DNA from: Exophiala sp. HKRS030
Lineage: Eukaryota; Ascomycota; Eurotiomycetes; Chaetothyriales; Herpotrichiellaceae
Direction of reading: 5' to 3'
Length of the DNA stretch: 64,000 bases
NCBI GenBank assembly: GCA_023897205.1
Contig: JAHWDD010000002.1
Span: 7,068,001-7,132,000 of the forward strand
Position 1 is the first letter of the stretch. Each line of letters starts with the position of its first letter. The notes below the pieces were generated by a model. That model had not been told where the DNA came from. It did no database searches and saw only the letters and a program-made list of their open reading frames with translations. Positions 32,194 through 42,602 of the stretch are shown piece after piece. Position numbers and translations under genes: made by a program.

Positions 32194-33552
32194 TCATATC
32201 AGTCCAGCAAACAAGTCATCAATGGCGCCTCCCTTTGTTTTTTTCTTTTTCCTTTTCTCATCTTTGCGCGTTGGCGTTGTTTTCTTGCCGTTGAGGTCCG
32301 GTCGACCGGATTCGGAGGTCGTCGAAGAAGGAGGAAGAGGTTTTGTTTGAGATATGGGTTTAGGTAGATTGCCCATCGAGGGGGACGTGTCGTCCAATGA
32401 TTGCGTCGCACGCCTTTGTAGAGATTGTCGTCTGTTATGAACGACGGACGATTTTTCTTCCGCGCCGTCGTCGTCGTCCTCCTCCTCATCGTCGTCGTGC
32501 AGCACCAGGGGTGCTGCCTCTGTGGATCGGACACCTTGGGTCTTGACGATCGCATCTGACCCTGTATCTTTCTCTTTCTGTGAACGGCTCGTCTTTCCGT
32601 TCCCGCTGAGTGTTGGTTTTCTCTCCACCACCTCACCCATGTCATCACCATCATGATACCTGTCCACCCGTTCGCCCGTCCGTGATCCGGTGACCCGTAA
32701 ACTCGTGGCCGACAGACCGTTTGGTTTTCGAGGGCACTGGGAAGTCACGGGTTCGGTCGCCAGAGTTGAAAAGCCGGGTACTACAGCCGTAGGGATGGTG
32801 GTACTAGTAGGCTCACCAACCACTCCCGTAACATCCGCAAGGACCCCGACCAAAACCATTCCTAGGTTTGCAAATTGTGTGTCGGACACCAAAGAGGTGA
32901 AGGCGACGTAAGAGCGTGGCAAGAGAGTTTCGCGGATCCATTCGACCCAAACGTCTCGTTCTTTTTTGACCAAGGCTTCTTGTTCGAATCGTAATCGGAC
33001 CGCTTTTGCGTCGACAGAAGTAGCAGTGCTGTCATTTTTGCCGTCGCTTGTCGTCGTCGGACGAAACCGAATTTCCTTGTCGTCCAACAGAGCCAACTTG
33101 GTGAGGGCCTTCCTCAACATTCCAAGACATTTCCACCACGGTTGGGTTCGATGTTGGTTCTTGTTACGAGTCCAGATTTGGTCCAGTAATGACTTCGTAA
33201 AGATGATTTTGTTGTGGTTATTGGTGTCGGACGATGGCGTCGATAGACCGGAATTTGATTTCGACGTAGCTTTACTCGCGGTTCGTGAAGGGCTCAGGTT
33301 GGGTGTTTCGGCGGAACGAAGCGATGTTCTGGATCTGGATTGGAGGACAGATCGTCTTTGGCGTGGAGGTCGTGGGCTGAGATCATTCTTCGATGTCGAT
33401 TTCACGGGTTTGATCGTCTTGCTCGGCTTCTTGTCTTGGGAGCGTTTGCGTCCTTCGGACGGCGCAGAGGGAGGTGATAGTTTTCTCCTTTTTGCAGGTC
33501 TTAAGGTTGTGTAGCCCAACACTTCAATGTCCTGGGATTTCTTTGTCGCCAT
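32194..33552 (-). CDS. rmp1: RNase MRP protein subunit Rmp1
   Basis: An intronless 452-residue nuclear protein. The N-terminal 110 residues are basic and serine-rich (RPAKRRKLSPPSAP, likely nuclear targeting). The diagnostic Rmp1 block follows at about 129-150, RNKNQHRTQPWWKCLGMLRK. A second helical block, VWVEWIRETLLPRSYVAFTS and then FANLGMVLVGVLADV, ends at about residue 240. Rmp1 is a protein found in RNase MRP, which cuts pre-rRNA, and not in RNase P. The C-terminal half is disordered, with an acidic run (DDDEEEDDDD) and a basic end KKKKTKGGAIDDLFAGLI. The GGAIDDLFAGL end matches a short motif seen in several fungal nucleolar proteins, in my recollection. It is divergent from the formamidase gene. 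Confidence 0.85.
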   Translation of the reverse strand: MATKKSQDIEVLGYTTLRPAKRRKLSPPSAPSEGRKRSQDKKPSKTIKPVKSTSKNDLSPRPPRQRRSVLQSRSRTSLRSAETPNLSPSRTASKATSKSNSGLSTPSSDTNNHNKIIFTKSLLDQIWTRNKNQHRTQPWWKCLGMLRKALTKLALLDDKEIRFRPTTTSDGKNDSTATSVDAKAVRLRFEQEALVKKERDVWVEWIRETLLPRSYVAFTSLVSDTQFANLGMVLVGVLADVTGVVGEPTSTTIPTAVVPGFSTLATEPVTSQCPRKPNGLSATSLRVTGSRTGERVDRYHDGDDMGEVVERKPTLSGNGKTSRSQKEKDTGSDAIVKTQGVRSTEAAPLVLHDDDEEEDDDDGAEEKSSVVHNRRQSLQRRATQSLDDTSPSMGNLPKPISQTKPLPPSSTTSESGRPDLNGKKTTPTRKDEKRKKKKTKGGAIDDLFAGLI

Positions 33553-34148
33553 TTGTGTCCAATGGGAAAGAGCTTGAGTTTGTCGTACATTCGTAGGACT
33601 TACTCTTCAAGACAGGTTGAGGGGGTTCATTTCGATCGTAGCGTACCGTTCATTCTGATGTTGTTATTACTAGACTTGATGTTATGTTGTCTTTCTAGAG
33701 ACAATACGAGTAAAAAACACGAAGTCAGGCCCATCGACATTAGATGGCTTTGATATTGGAAGACTGAACAAAACTCTCGTGCTGAGGTGATGAACATACC
33801 CAGCCTGACACGTGACGGTAAACTTCAGCCTTGCAACCCCGATACTCGTACGAAGTACGGAGTGCTTGAAGTCATCTTGATCGTTCATTCCGTCTTTACT
33901 CCGCGAAGATACGAGATTCTGCAGCACGTCTGGTAGATGTCATTGCGATCATATTCTGATTCGATGATTTTATGGAATCCTTTGAAAATGATAACTACTG
34001 ACAAGTCTTGAAGAGACAAGCTCTAATGCACGGCATAGTCATCTAAAGATTTCCTCGCCCTAATCAAGCCGGGCGTCGTCACTTACTCTCCTTTTTCTTC
34101 CTAAATAGAATCGACCTTCAACTTGTTCTCGAAAAGATCCGAGTCACA
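33553..34148. other. Divergent promoter, Rmp1 / formamidase
   Basis: 596 bp between two outward-facing genes. It holds TACTCGTA (33843-33850) next to the variant TACGGAGTG (33856). No coding sequence supported. Confidence 0.5.
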
Positions 34149-35161
34149 ATGATGGAGCCGACGATTCACAAGTTCGGCGACAATGACCTTCAGAAAGTCC
34201 TGGTTTGGGTCCCGCCAGAACGTTCACCTGAATCTTTGTTCTGGATCGTGTAAGTTTGACCTTTAGAGGATTGTCGAGCAGTATAGAATCCAAGACGGCT
34301 CTACAAGTCGAAGATAACTTTCAAGAGGCAACTGACAATCTTATCTTTAGCTTCATCCATGGAGGAGCGTGGAGAGATCCCATGATCACGGCTTGCAACT
34401 TTGCGGATCCTGTGGTATCGAAACTACTGTCGAATCCTACACGCGATGTGACACCCCCAGGCAAAAACAAAACCCTCGCGATTGCCTCATTATCTTACCG
34501 ACTTTCACCGCATCCTTCGTGCCCACAAGATCCGGATGCCAGTCCGCGAGATGCCAAACACCCGGACCACCTCGATGACGTCTGTGCGGGCATTGACGTG
34601 CTTCGTCGGGTATATGGTCTCAGCAACAGCGACAATTATGTTTTGATGGGTCACTCATGCGGAGCCACCCTGGCTTTTCAGGCGGTGAAGCGACATGTCG
34701 ACGCAGGGCTGCCGGCGCCCAGGGCACTGATTGGACTGGCGGGTATCTACGACATCAAGGCGCTGGTGAGGAATCACAGTACCGGGCCATATGCAGATGT
34801 GTATGAATCTTTCATCAGAGGGGCTTTCGGCGACGATGAGAAGGTGCGCATTGAGGCATCTCCGTCCCATTTTGGGAGTCACATCAGTCTGAGCTCTCCT
34901 TGTACTGTTCTTCTCGTGGTCGCCGACGGAGATGAACTTGTTGAGCCAGAGCAGCGGATGACCATGAGAGCGACTCTGCTAGGGATTGGTGAAGGACTCG
35001 AATTGAGGAGCCCTGTGACGTCGCACGGTAACTGGAGGTATTCTGAGATATCGGTGCCGGGTGGACATGACGAGATGTGGGAGAAGGGTGAGATTATGGT
35101 ATCAGTAGTTGAAAGATTGTGGAAGATTCTTCCTGGGGAGGATGGAGAGGTGAGGGTATAG
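34149..35161 (+). CDS. Kynurenine formamidase (Bna7-like alpha/beta hydrolase)
   Basis: This enzyme hydrolyses N-formylkynurenine, the second step of tryptophan breakdown toward NAD. Two exons, 34149-34249 and 34351-35161, give 303 residues. The 101 bp intron runs from GTAAGT to CTTTAG with an ACTGAC branch site. The splice restores LFWIVFIHGGAWRDP, with the HGGAW oxyanion motif at 37-41. The nucleophile elbow GHSCG has Ser136, and the final GGHDEMW supplies His273; an aspartate in VVADGDELV fits the third member. This combination of HGGxW near the N-terminus and GHSxG is typical of fungal Bna7 proteins. The start is a double ATG (MMEPTIHKFG). No other kynurenine-pathway gene lies nearby. Confidence 0.87.
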
Positions 35162-36179
35162 ACTTGAGGATTCTAATGTCTTTTACGAAAGGTGCGCAGT
35201 CTTGGTCGTGACAGTAGATCGGGGGGGGGATCTTTCGGCCAAATTCCTCTTTTCTACTACTCGTACCACCCAATCCTTTGCCCAGATATAATGCATTACG
35301 AGCGCACAGACTATGGCTGCGAGAGATGTGTGGATCACAAGTGTAGCGTGAAGTGTTGTAGTTTCGGCCGAGGGATTCTTGCGGCTGGTTGGAAGTTTCC
35401 ACGTGCCAGATGTACAATGAAGTCATGGGACGGAGTGATGGAGTACGAGTTACAAGGGGGGATGAAGGACGAGTACTCCGTAGCGATGGAGAGAGAGAGA
35501 GAGAGAGAGAAAGATGCTTGACGAGATCAAGGACGAGTAGAACGAACGAGAGGGGGCCTATCAATCAAAAACATCCACCAGGGACAGGGCCGTCGAGACC
35601 AGTTATTTACGAGGACAGCATCGTACTCCGTAGATACCCAGAGATTATGGAGACGAGAAAGTCCCTGATACTCCATTGTTTTTCTTTTCTTTCCCTTTCG
35701 ATCTGCAACGGGCAAGGCGAACTCACTACTCGTGCCCCGTACCACCATCCCGTCATACTGCGTCGCCTTGTGTAGTCGTAACCTTGTAGCAACCAAAGGG
35801 TCCAAAGGGGAATCGACCGTTCACGCACCAAAATGTGGCTGGGCGATCGCTGAGACACTTTGGATAATTATAGATCAATCGCCTAAACGGACCCAAAACC
35901 TGAAACGCATCTTGACTTTTATCTAACAACTCTGACAGGGCCCAAATCATATACCTACCGGGTAACAATCAAAATTCCCATTCAGATGCTCCGTACGGAT
36001 TACAGTGAAATACAATACAACAATCGAATCTTATTTACGGATCAACTGTAAATGTACTTGGGCCTTTTTTATCATCGCCCATTCTCCCTCCCTGTTCTTG
36101 GAGCCTCATCCGCAGGCCGACTCTCTCTCACGAAAACCCTTCGATCGACTCTTTTTCCTTCATTTTTGGGATTGCAGCG
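35162..36179. other. Intergenic region, formamidase to glucanase
   Basis: About 1 kb on the same strand orientation. It contains two TACTCCGTA copies (35474, 35624), a TACTCGTA copy (35258), a (GA)12 run (35488-35511) and a TGCTCCGTA variant (35987). No gene recognised. A TTTTTGGGATTGCAG just before the downstream ATG could be a splice acceptor for a 5' UTR intron. Confidence 0.5.
35488..35511. repeat. (GA)n microsatellite
   Basis: About twelve GA units in noncoding DNA, directly after a TACTCCGTA copy. Confidence 0.95.
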
Positions 36180-37103
36180 ATGCCGTCGGATCATGATGAT
36201 GTTCAGTCGTCATCACACGACAAGGCCAAAGCACCGCCACCGCCGCCGCCGCCTAAACCAAAGTCACTAACGACGGGCCAACCAACGAACCCTCAGTCTT
36301 CCTCGAGAAGTAAACGAGGTCTCGGATGGCCGTGGGATTCTCCGGCTTCCCAATTCAAACTATACACGCCATACTACTCGACCGGCAAGGTCAGCTGGGT
36401 GTTCAACTGGGAGCTGTGGGTGCCGGAATCCATCCCACTGCAGGTCGAATGGATCCCCTGTGTCCGGACGGCGGCCAACGTCAAGGACATCGACGCCTAC
36501 CTCAGCGACATCATCCTCGGACGGGGGATCAAGACGGAAGCGCTCCTCGGCTTCAACGAACCCGAGATCCACGACCAGGCCAACCTCGGCGTCGACACCG
36601 CCGTGGACCTGTGGCGGCACCTCCTCGCGGCCAAGAGCAAGTTCGGCTTGAGACTGGGCAGCCCCGGCATGAGCAGCGACGTGTCGAGGAGCGTCCCCTG
36701 GCTCACGCAGTTCTTGTCGCGACTGGGCGGCGAGGACGGGATCGATTTCCTGGTGGTGCACTGGTACGGGCCCCGGTTCGAGGATTTCCGGACGTTCCTG
36801 GAACACATGCATTCCACCTTCGACCTGCCGGTGTGGGTGAATGAATTCGCGTGTTCGACCATGGGTGACGGCGAGGCGAGCCGGGACGAGGTGGTCGCCT
36901 TCATGGACGAGGCCCTGCCTTGGTTGGACCGGTGCGAATGGATCGAGAGGTACGCCTACTTCGGACACGGACAGCACAAGGACGTCGGGTCTTGGGTGGG
37001 ACGAGGGAGTAATTTCACAGCGGCGGCGGCAGTCGACGAGGAAGACACGGCACCGGGCGCGCGGAGGTTGAGTAGGGTCGGGAGACATTACTGTGAGCTG
37101 TAG
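36180..37103 (+). CDS. GH128-type beta-1,3-glucanase-like protein (Asl1 family), no signal peptide
   Basis: A 307-residue protein with a glycosyl hydrolase catalytic core of the Asl1 type (PF11790). The domain begins at KRGLGWPWD (about 46-53) and continues through LGFNEPEI, with the presumed acid/base Glu127, and VVHWYGPRFEDF. VWVNEFAC supplies the presumed nucleophile Glu222, and RYAYFGH lies near the end. The first 45 residues are polar with a Pro8 stretch and contain no hydrophobic signal peptide, which is unusual for a cell-wall enzyme. Either it is cytosolic or released unconventionally, or an upstream exon supplies a signal; the sequence TTGCAGCG just before the ATG leaves room for a 5' intron. 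The coding sequence is markedly GC-rich in the catalytic part. Confidence 0.88.
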   Translation: MPSDHDDVQSSSHDKAKAPPPPPPPKPKSLTTGQPTNPQSSSRSKRGLGWPWDSPASQFKLYTPYYSTGKVSWVFNWELWVPESIPLQVEWIPCVRTAANVKDIDAYLSDIILGRGIKTEALLGFNEPEIHDQANLGVDTAVDLWRHLLAAKSKFGLRLGSPGMSSDVSRSVPWLTQFLSRLGGEDGIDFLVVHWYGPRFEDFRTFLEHMHSTFDLPVWVNEFACSTMGDGEASRDEVVAFMDEALPWLDRCEWIERYAYFGHGQHKDVGSWVGRGSNFTAAAAVDEEDTAPGARRLSRVGRHYCEL

Positions 37104-38259
37104 TAGCGATGGTCTCTTCCCACTCTCCTCCTCCACTTTTTACCACTCTCTGGCCAGGCCAGGTCATGCGAACCGAAAAGGAAAAGTCAAGACAAAAGGA
37201 CTAGGTCAGGACAAAGCAAAGATTATATACGGACCCGGAGTATGTGTACACGATGTGATGATTTTACGACATGTAACACCAGGATTGAAAAATGTCGATC
37301 GTTGGATGGGATTGTTTTGAACAAGAGTACAGAATGAGTACCCGAGGCAGGCAGTTTCTTAAGATAGTGTCTATACAATTTTGTATTTCTTTTTCCCTCT
37401 TCCTCCTCTTTTGTGTAGTCTGTAGAAGACAGGGGCTTTCAACTTACCACACAATACTGTAGTATGTACTCCGTACGGGCATCGAAAATCATCATGCCAC
37501 TGTGGTCCCCCCCCGGTGATGGATGAACAGTCGAAGGGGAGTCCGCCTATCTTGGTGGTGGAGGGGGGCCAAACTCTGTATCCTCATCAGTGCCAGTCTA
37601 TCATTCGTGGCATTATTACTTCGAGATTTCGCCGAAGAGATATAACGAAGCCTGGACCCTCATCTCAATTCAAAGGGATAGTACGCCCAGACCATGTGCG
37701 CCTCAAATGACCCTTCATCCTCCATAAGGGCGTCCGGGGAGATTACCAAGGGATCTGTCAGTACTGCAAGGTGGATCTCTGGGTGTGTCGTCTGTGTTGA
37801 TAACCCCCCCTCCACCTTTTGGTCGGGTGAAGAATTGCATTCGCGTACCGAGTCCTCCGTATTGAACTCTGGGAAGACCGGCGAGTTTACCGTTTACCCG
37901 GGGGCATGCAATTCATCTTCTCGTTTCCTGGTTGTTTGTTCATCCGGCACTCATACTCTGTACTCCTGTACTGTAAGACACCTTGGGACATGTGCGTCAT
38001 ACAGAGTGTTCACCATTGATGATATAAGAGGACAAGTATTCGTGGGCATCGTTGCTTCGTCCTTCCCCCGAGAGATCCGGCGATGAGTTTGCGATTATAC
38101 CTTCGGCGCTACTCCGAGGTACGGTACAAAGATCTGAAGCGTTATTGAACAAGAGAACCGATTCTCTCCAAGAACCAAATTAATTTTTTTCTTTCTTTCA
38201 ATCGAATCCATTCTTTTTTCTCGCTCTCCCTGTGATTGAAGACTCCTCTACTTAGAACC
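37104..38259. other. Intergenic region, glucanase to Pho13-like phosphatase
   Basis: About 1.2 kb. It contains one TACTCCGTA copy (37467-37475) directly after a TACTGTA word. Open frames (37516-37710, 37694-38086) show no recognisable domain. No gene called. Confidence 0.5.
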
Positions 38260-39406
38260 ATGTCAACGCCTGAATACCTCACAGGCAACAAGGAGGCCAT
38301 AAGGAATTTCCTGGACAAATTTGATGTTTGTCTTCCCCCCTCCAAACACACACATCCTCCCCCCCCCGCGTTCGCGCTTCCCACTGTTGTATTATTGTCG
38401 AGGATTCTTCTTTTCCGGGGGGCGGGGTTGGTCTTCACCTCCTAAGACCAAGTTCAACTGATGCAATAGCGACCGTTCATACTTCTGGCCCGTCCTCGTA
38501 CTGATTCTTTTCTTTTTCGTGTTGCAATAGGTCTTTCTATTCGACTGCGACGGAGTTTTATGGTCCGGTGACCACCTCTTCCCCGGGGTACCTTCCACGC
38601 TCGACCTCTTGCGCAAGCATGACAAACAAGTTGTGTTTGTGACCAACAATTCCACAAAGTCGAGACAAGACTACAAAAAGAAATTGGAAGGGATGGGTAT
38701 CCCGGCGACGGCGGAGGAAGTCTTTGGCTCTTCTTACTCGGCGGCCGTTTACATTTCGAGGATCCTCCCAAAGCAGCACCCGGATCTCCAGCAAAAGAAA
38801 AAGGTGTTCGTGGTGGGTGAGGCCGGGATCGAGACGGAATTGGACGCAGAGGGGGTACCTCACATAGGAGGCACCGACCCGAAATACAGGCGGGAAGTCA
38901 CCCCGGAGGATTACAAGCTACTCGCCGCGGGCGACCCTTCGGTGTTGGACCCTGACGTCGGGGTCGTGCTCATGGGCCTGGATTTCCACTTCAACTACCT
39001 CAAGATGTGTTATGCCTACCATTACATCAGACGGGGGGCTCTGTTCCTCGCCACGAACACCGACTCGACCCTTCCCTCGGCGGGCGCCCTTTTCCCGGGA
39101 GCCGGGTCCATATCGGCCCCCCTGGTCAAGATGTTGGGTGATCAGGAACCGGTGGCCTTTGGGAAACCGAGCCAGGCCATGATGGACGCCATAGAGGGCA
39201 AGTTCAGGTTCGACAGGTCCAGGGCTTGCATGGTGGGCGACCGGGCCAACACGGACATCCGGTTCGGCCTCGAGGGGAACCTCGGGGGCACCTTGGGGGT
39301 GCTCACCGGCGTCGCAACCAAGGAGGAGTTTCTGGAGGGAGACACCCGTCCACACTTTTACGTCGACAAGCTGTCAGATCTACTCGAGGGCATACAAGAA
39401 CAATAA
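38260..39406 (+). CDS. HAD-family phosphatase, Pho13/phosphoglycolate phosphatase-like
   Basis: A 313-residue cytosolic HAD phosphatase in two exons, 38260-38325 and 38531-39406. The 205 bp intron is the longest in the window and is pyrimidine-rich with poly-C runs; it begins GTTTGT and ends TTGCAATAG. The splice gives NFLDKFDVFLFDCDGVLWSG, placing motif I DCDGVLW with nucleophile Asp27 and acid/base Asp29. Motif II is VFVTNNSTKS, the capping domain follows, and motif III/IV is seen in AFGKPSQAMMD and MVGDRANTDIRFG. Yeast Pho13 and mammalian PGP remove toxic side products such as 2-phosphoglycolate and 4-phosphoerythronate. That metabolite-repair role is likely here. Also called 4-nitrophenylphosphatase in older annotations. 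Confidence 0.92.
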
Positions 39407-39669
39407 AATAAAAGGTGGGAGAAATCGTTAAGCGACGGCGTCGCGGGCTAGAGTCGGGTTCGGGTGCTTTTTTGGTGTCCTTGTTTGCGACGATAGATAT
39501 CCTTATACAAAAGGGAGAGGATGGATAGACACAGGCATACATGTATAGACACAAAAGACTTGGTTTTCTCTCTGTGGCATTGCGTTGTGTATGGCATCAG
39601 CTTCGGTATACAAAGTCCATCACAACCAAATTCGAAATCTCAGGCTCCAAGCTCACGTATGGACATGCT

Positions 39670-41260
39670 CTAGTCTACCAGAATGGACTTTTCCAGAGAT
39701 GAGTAGTGCTGGAAGAAACTGCTAAACAGTCTGATGGCATGATGGACATCGTCCGCACCGCCCGTTTCACGACAACTGTGCATCGAGAGTTGAGGGTTTC
39801 CAAGGTCAAGGGTTCGGGTACCCAGGTGGGCAGACAACATGGGACCAATGGTACTTCCGCAGCTCGAATCGTTTCGCACCACGAAGAGTTGCAAAGGCAC
39901 ACCTTCGGCGTCCGAGTCGATGATCTTGGGCGCCTTTCGTGCCACTTCTTGCAGCAGGACGATGCCTGGCGAGTTTGTGGCGTATCTCGCGTTCGCGTTG
40001 ATCTTGATCACGGGACCCTGGTTCATCTCTGGCTTGTGGTCCGGTTCATACTTGGCCCCGTAGTTGGGGTTGACCGAATGGGCCATGTCGGCCGACAGCA
40101 GGAACGAGCTCGACAGAGTCTGTTCGTACGCCGTGGAGACGTCCGGATCGACGGCGTGGTCGTATGATTGTTCGGAGCCGTCGACGAACGACGAAGACGG
40201 TAGGACTGAAATCCGGCGGATGATGGCAGGGAGCATGGTCGAGAATGCCCCTTGAGCCGTCATACTACCAATCTCCTCGTGGTCAAAACAGGCGATGAGA
40301 CGGATCGACGACTCGTCGTCCAGCGCGGATGCCGACTCTACGGAGTTGATCAGGCCCATGGTCGCACAGTACGTCTGGTTCAGATTATCCAGTCTGGCTG
40401 AAAAGATGAATTCCTCGCTGAGTCCACCCAAGCACGCCTTTTGCGTATCGTAGAGCACGACCTCGAAATCGACCACATCTTCAGGTGACACTCCAGCGTC
40501 CGCGGCAATCAGCTCGACAATGTGGGAATGGTGTCTGGTCGTGATGGCTTTCAGTGGCGTAAAGGGCTTGCTCTGCCCGTATTCCTCCTGATCATTATTC
40601 TCGACTTTACCCTGACCCTTCTTGTCATCCTGCCGTTTGAGTTCGGCAGCAACGAGACCAGCGATAGGGAATAGCTGGGTTTCTTTGTTGAAATTGAAGG
40701 TTTCTTGTCGATCCAAATGTACAGCGAGGGTAGGGACACGTAGAATCGGCCTGTCTACGCGGACCAGCTTTTGAACTACATTCCCATCTCGGCCCCGTAC
40801 CATGGCGCGACCAGCGATGCCCAGGTCACGATCGAACCAAGTGTGCCAGAGCCCACCTCCGTATGTCTCCACGCCGACCTGGATGAAGCCGTCCCCTTGT
40901 TTCTTACTGACAGGCTTGATCCGCAGGCAGGGAGAGTCGGTGTGTGCTCCAATCATCGAGATCGGGTTGCCCGGTTTCCATTTCTTGCCAATCGCAAATG
41001 CAACGACCGTAGAACCGTTTCGAGTGAGGAAGTATTTACCGCCGGGCTGGCATGTTGACGACCAGGACTCCTTTTCCTGTGCAAGGCCAGTCAGTAACGA
41101 AATGAACATGCTGTTGCGACAGTGGTCATACCTTGATTTCCTTGAACCCGACCTTGCTTAACCGTTCTTTGACAGATTTGACTGCATGGAAAGGTGTCGG
41201 AGATGCATTGACGAAGTCGAGAAAGTCGTTGGCAGCGACTTTGATATGAGCGCGAGTCAT
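39670..41260 (-). CDS. Aspartyl aminopeptidase (M18 family, Ape4/DNPEP-like)
   Basis: A 511-residue zinc aminopeptidase that removes N-terminal Asp and Glu; yeast Ape4 is cytosolic and also carried to the vacuole. Two exons, 41260-41132 and 41076-39670, are joined through a 55 bp intron to give VGFKEIKEKESW. Motifs: IGAHTDSPCLRIKP with the metal ligand His88 and catalytic Asp90, GGGLWHTWFDRDL, the helper acids in FDHEEIGS, ADMAHSVNPNY, and a final SCGSTIGP...TLDLGNPQLSMHSCRE, which supplies the last histidine. Length and motif order match the family. It is divergent from Cdh1. The gene ends 263 bp from the stop of the Pho13-like gene. Confidence 0.93.
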
Positions 41261-42602
41261 GGTTGAGTAGGATTTGATGGTGGAAGGGCCTCTGAGGAAT
41301 AGGCGCAAGAACATGTAATGGTGTAAGGTAAATTGCACAAAGTCCCAGGTAGACTCTGGAACTAGATAGACAATCAATAGATACACTATCTCATGCACTA
41401 TGGTAGGTAGGGTCGGAAAAGAAAGGTAGGAGGACTTGGACTCGGTTGCAATAAATGTAGAGATGCACTCGTGATGCCACTGGTCACTGGTAGAATGACC
41501 CTCACTCAGCCTTGCAGCCGCTTATCACCTCGGAGGATCGGACGCCAGGGCATTACGGAGTCCTCGTCAGGCTTTAAGTGATACCAGGGGAGCTTGCCAG
41601 GGCTTGAAGATCCGAACCGCGCCTCTCATCGAATCATTCTCCTCCCCGCAAGCATCTCTCAAACAGCACCCTCAAGTCCAGCATAGGGACTATCCGAGAA
41701 AGATGCTGAAACAAGCGACTTAACATCATTGAAGCTTCCCTTTGCCGCCCAAAACAAAGAGACGCGATGTTTTGAAGCTTACATGGTCACTTTCCCGGCC
41801 GCGTAAAGTGCTTTGTTGTGATGCTACGTTCTGTACCTAGGTAGGCAGTGAGCTCTTCTAGGTGCGCGAAGGAGCTAAGCTTCACTGTTCATGGGTAGCG
41901 ACCTGTCTTTTTCGAATCCTTTTGTGCATCACCTTGAAGAGCAAACACTGTCGAAGGAACCTAGCAGTGAATGAACATGACTGTAGATGAAAGGTTCAGG
42001 TGGTTGACGCTGGTGGTGCAGGGACAGACTGTAGGCCTTCTGTAACTAGACGTGTTAACTGAGGTACCTAATAATGCACCTAAAGCTCTCACTGTGGTTA
42101 GCGGGTCAATGGTGGACGATTAGGCTGGTACCGAGACAATAGGCTTAGATGCGCTTGGGCCCAGTGAACTTGGTGTGAATCTCCCCCATACAATTCAACT
42201 CCGTGCGGCAAACACACTCTCAAATCCGAAGAGACAGACATTCATCAACATCACCCTCATCTTCACTATCCTGAAGCTTTATCAATCGCCATTTTTGAGC
42301 CACATCATTTCGCTCTTTGCTGCCTGTCAATATTTCTGCATCATGTCTTTTCTCTTTCAGCGCGCATAGTCCTTCTTTATATCAATCCACCCACTCACCC
42401 TCGTTCGAACGGTCGCGGCTGCGGAGGCCAGCAACAAACCTCGATCGGATCTTTCATGCACGCAGTTGTGACAAGCAACGCCAGACTCAGTTCTCTCACT
42501 TGACGCTCATCTGAACTTCACTTCGCTGCACTTTGACGTTGCCCTCGTCGACCACGCATTCTCCGCCACTACACAACACAACACTACCAATACACAAACA
42601 TC
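41261..42602. other. Divergent promoter region, Ape4 / Cdh1
   Basis: About 1.3 kb between outward-facing genes. It contains the palindrome TACCTAGGTA (41834-41843), a variant TACGGAGTC (41554), and CT-rich sequence near 42370-42600 that is likely the Cdh1 5' UTR. No other gene seen. Confidence 0.5.
41834..41843. repeat. TACCTAGGTA palindrome, copy 2
   Basis: Exact 10-bp palindrome in the Ape4/Cdh1 divergent region, same word as at 12261 and 58953. Confidence 0.7.
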
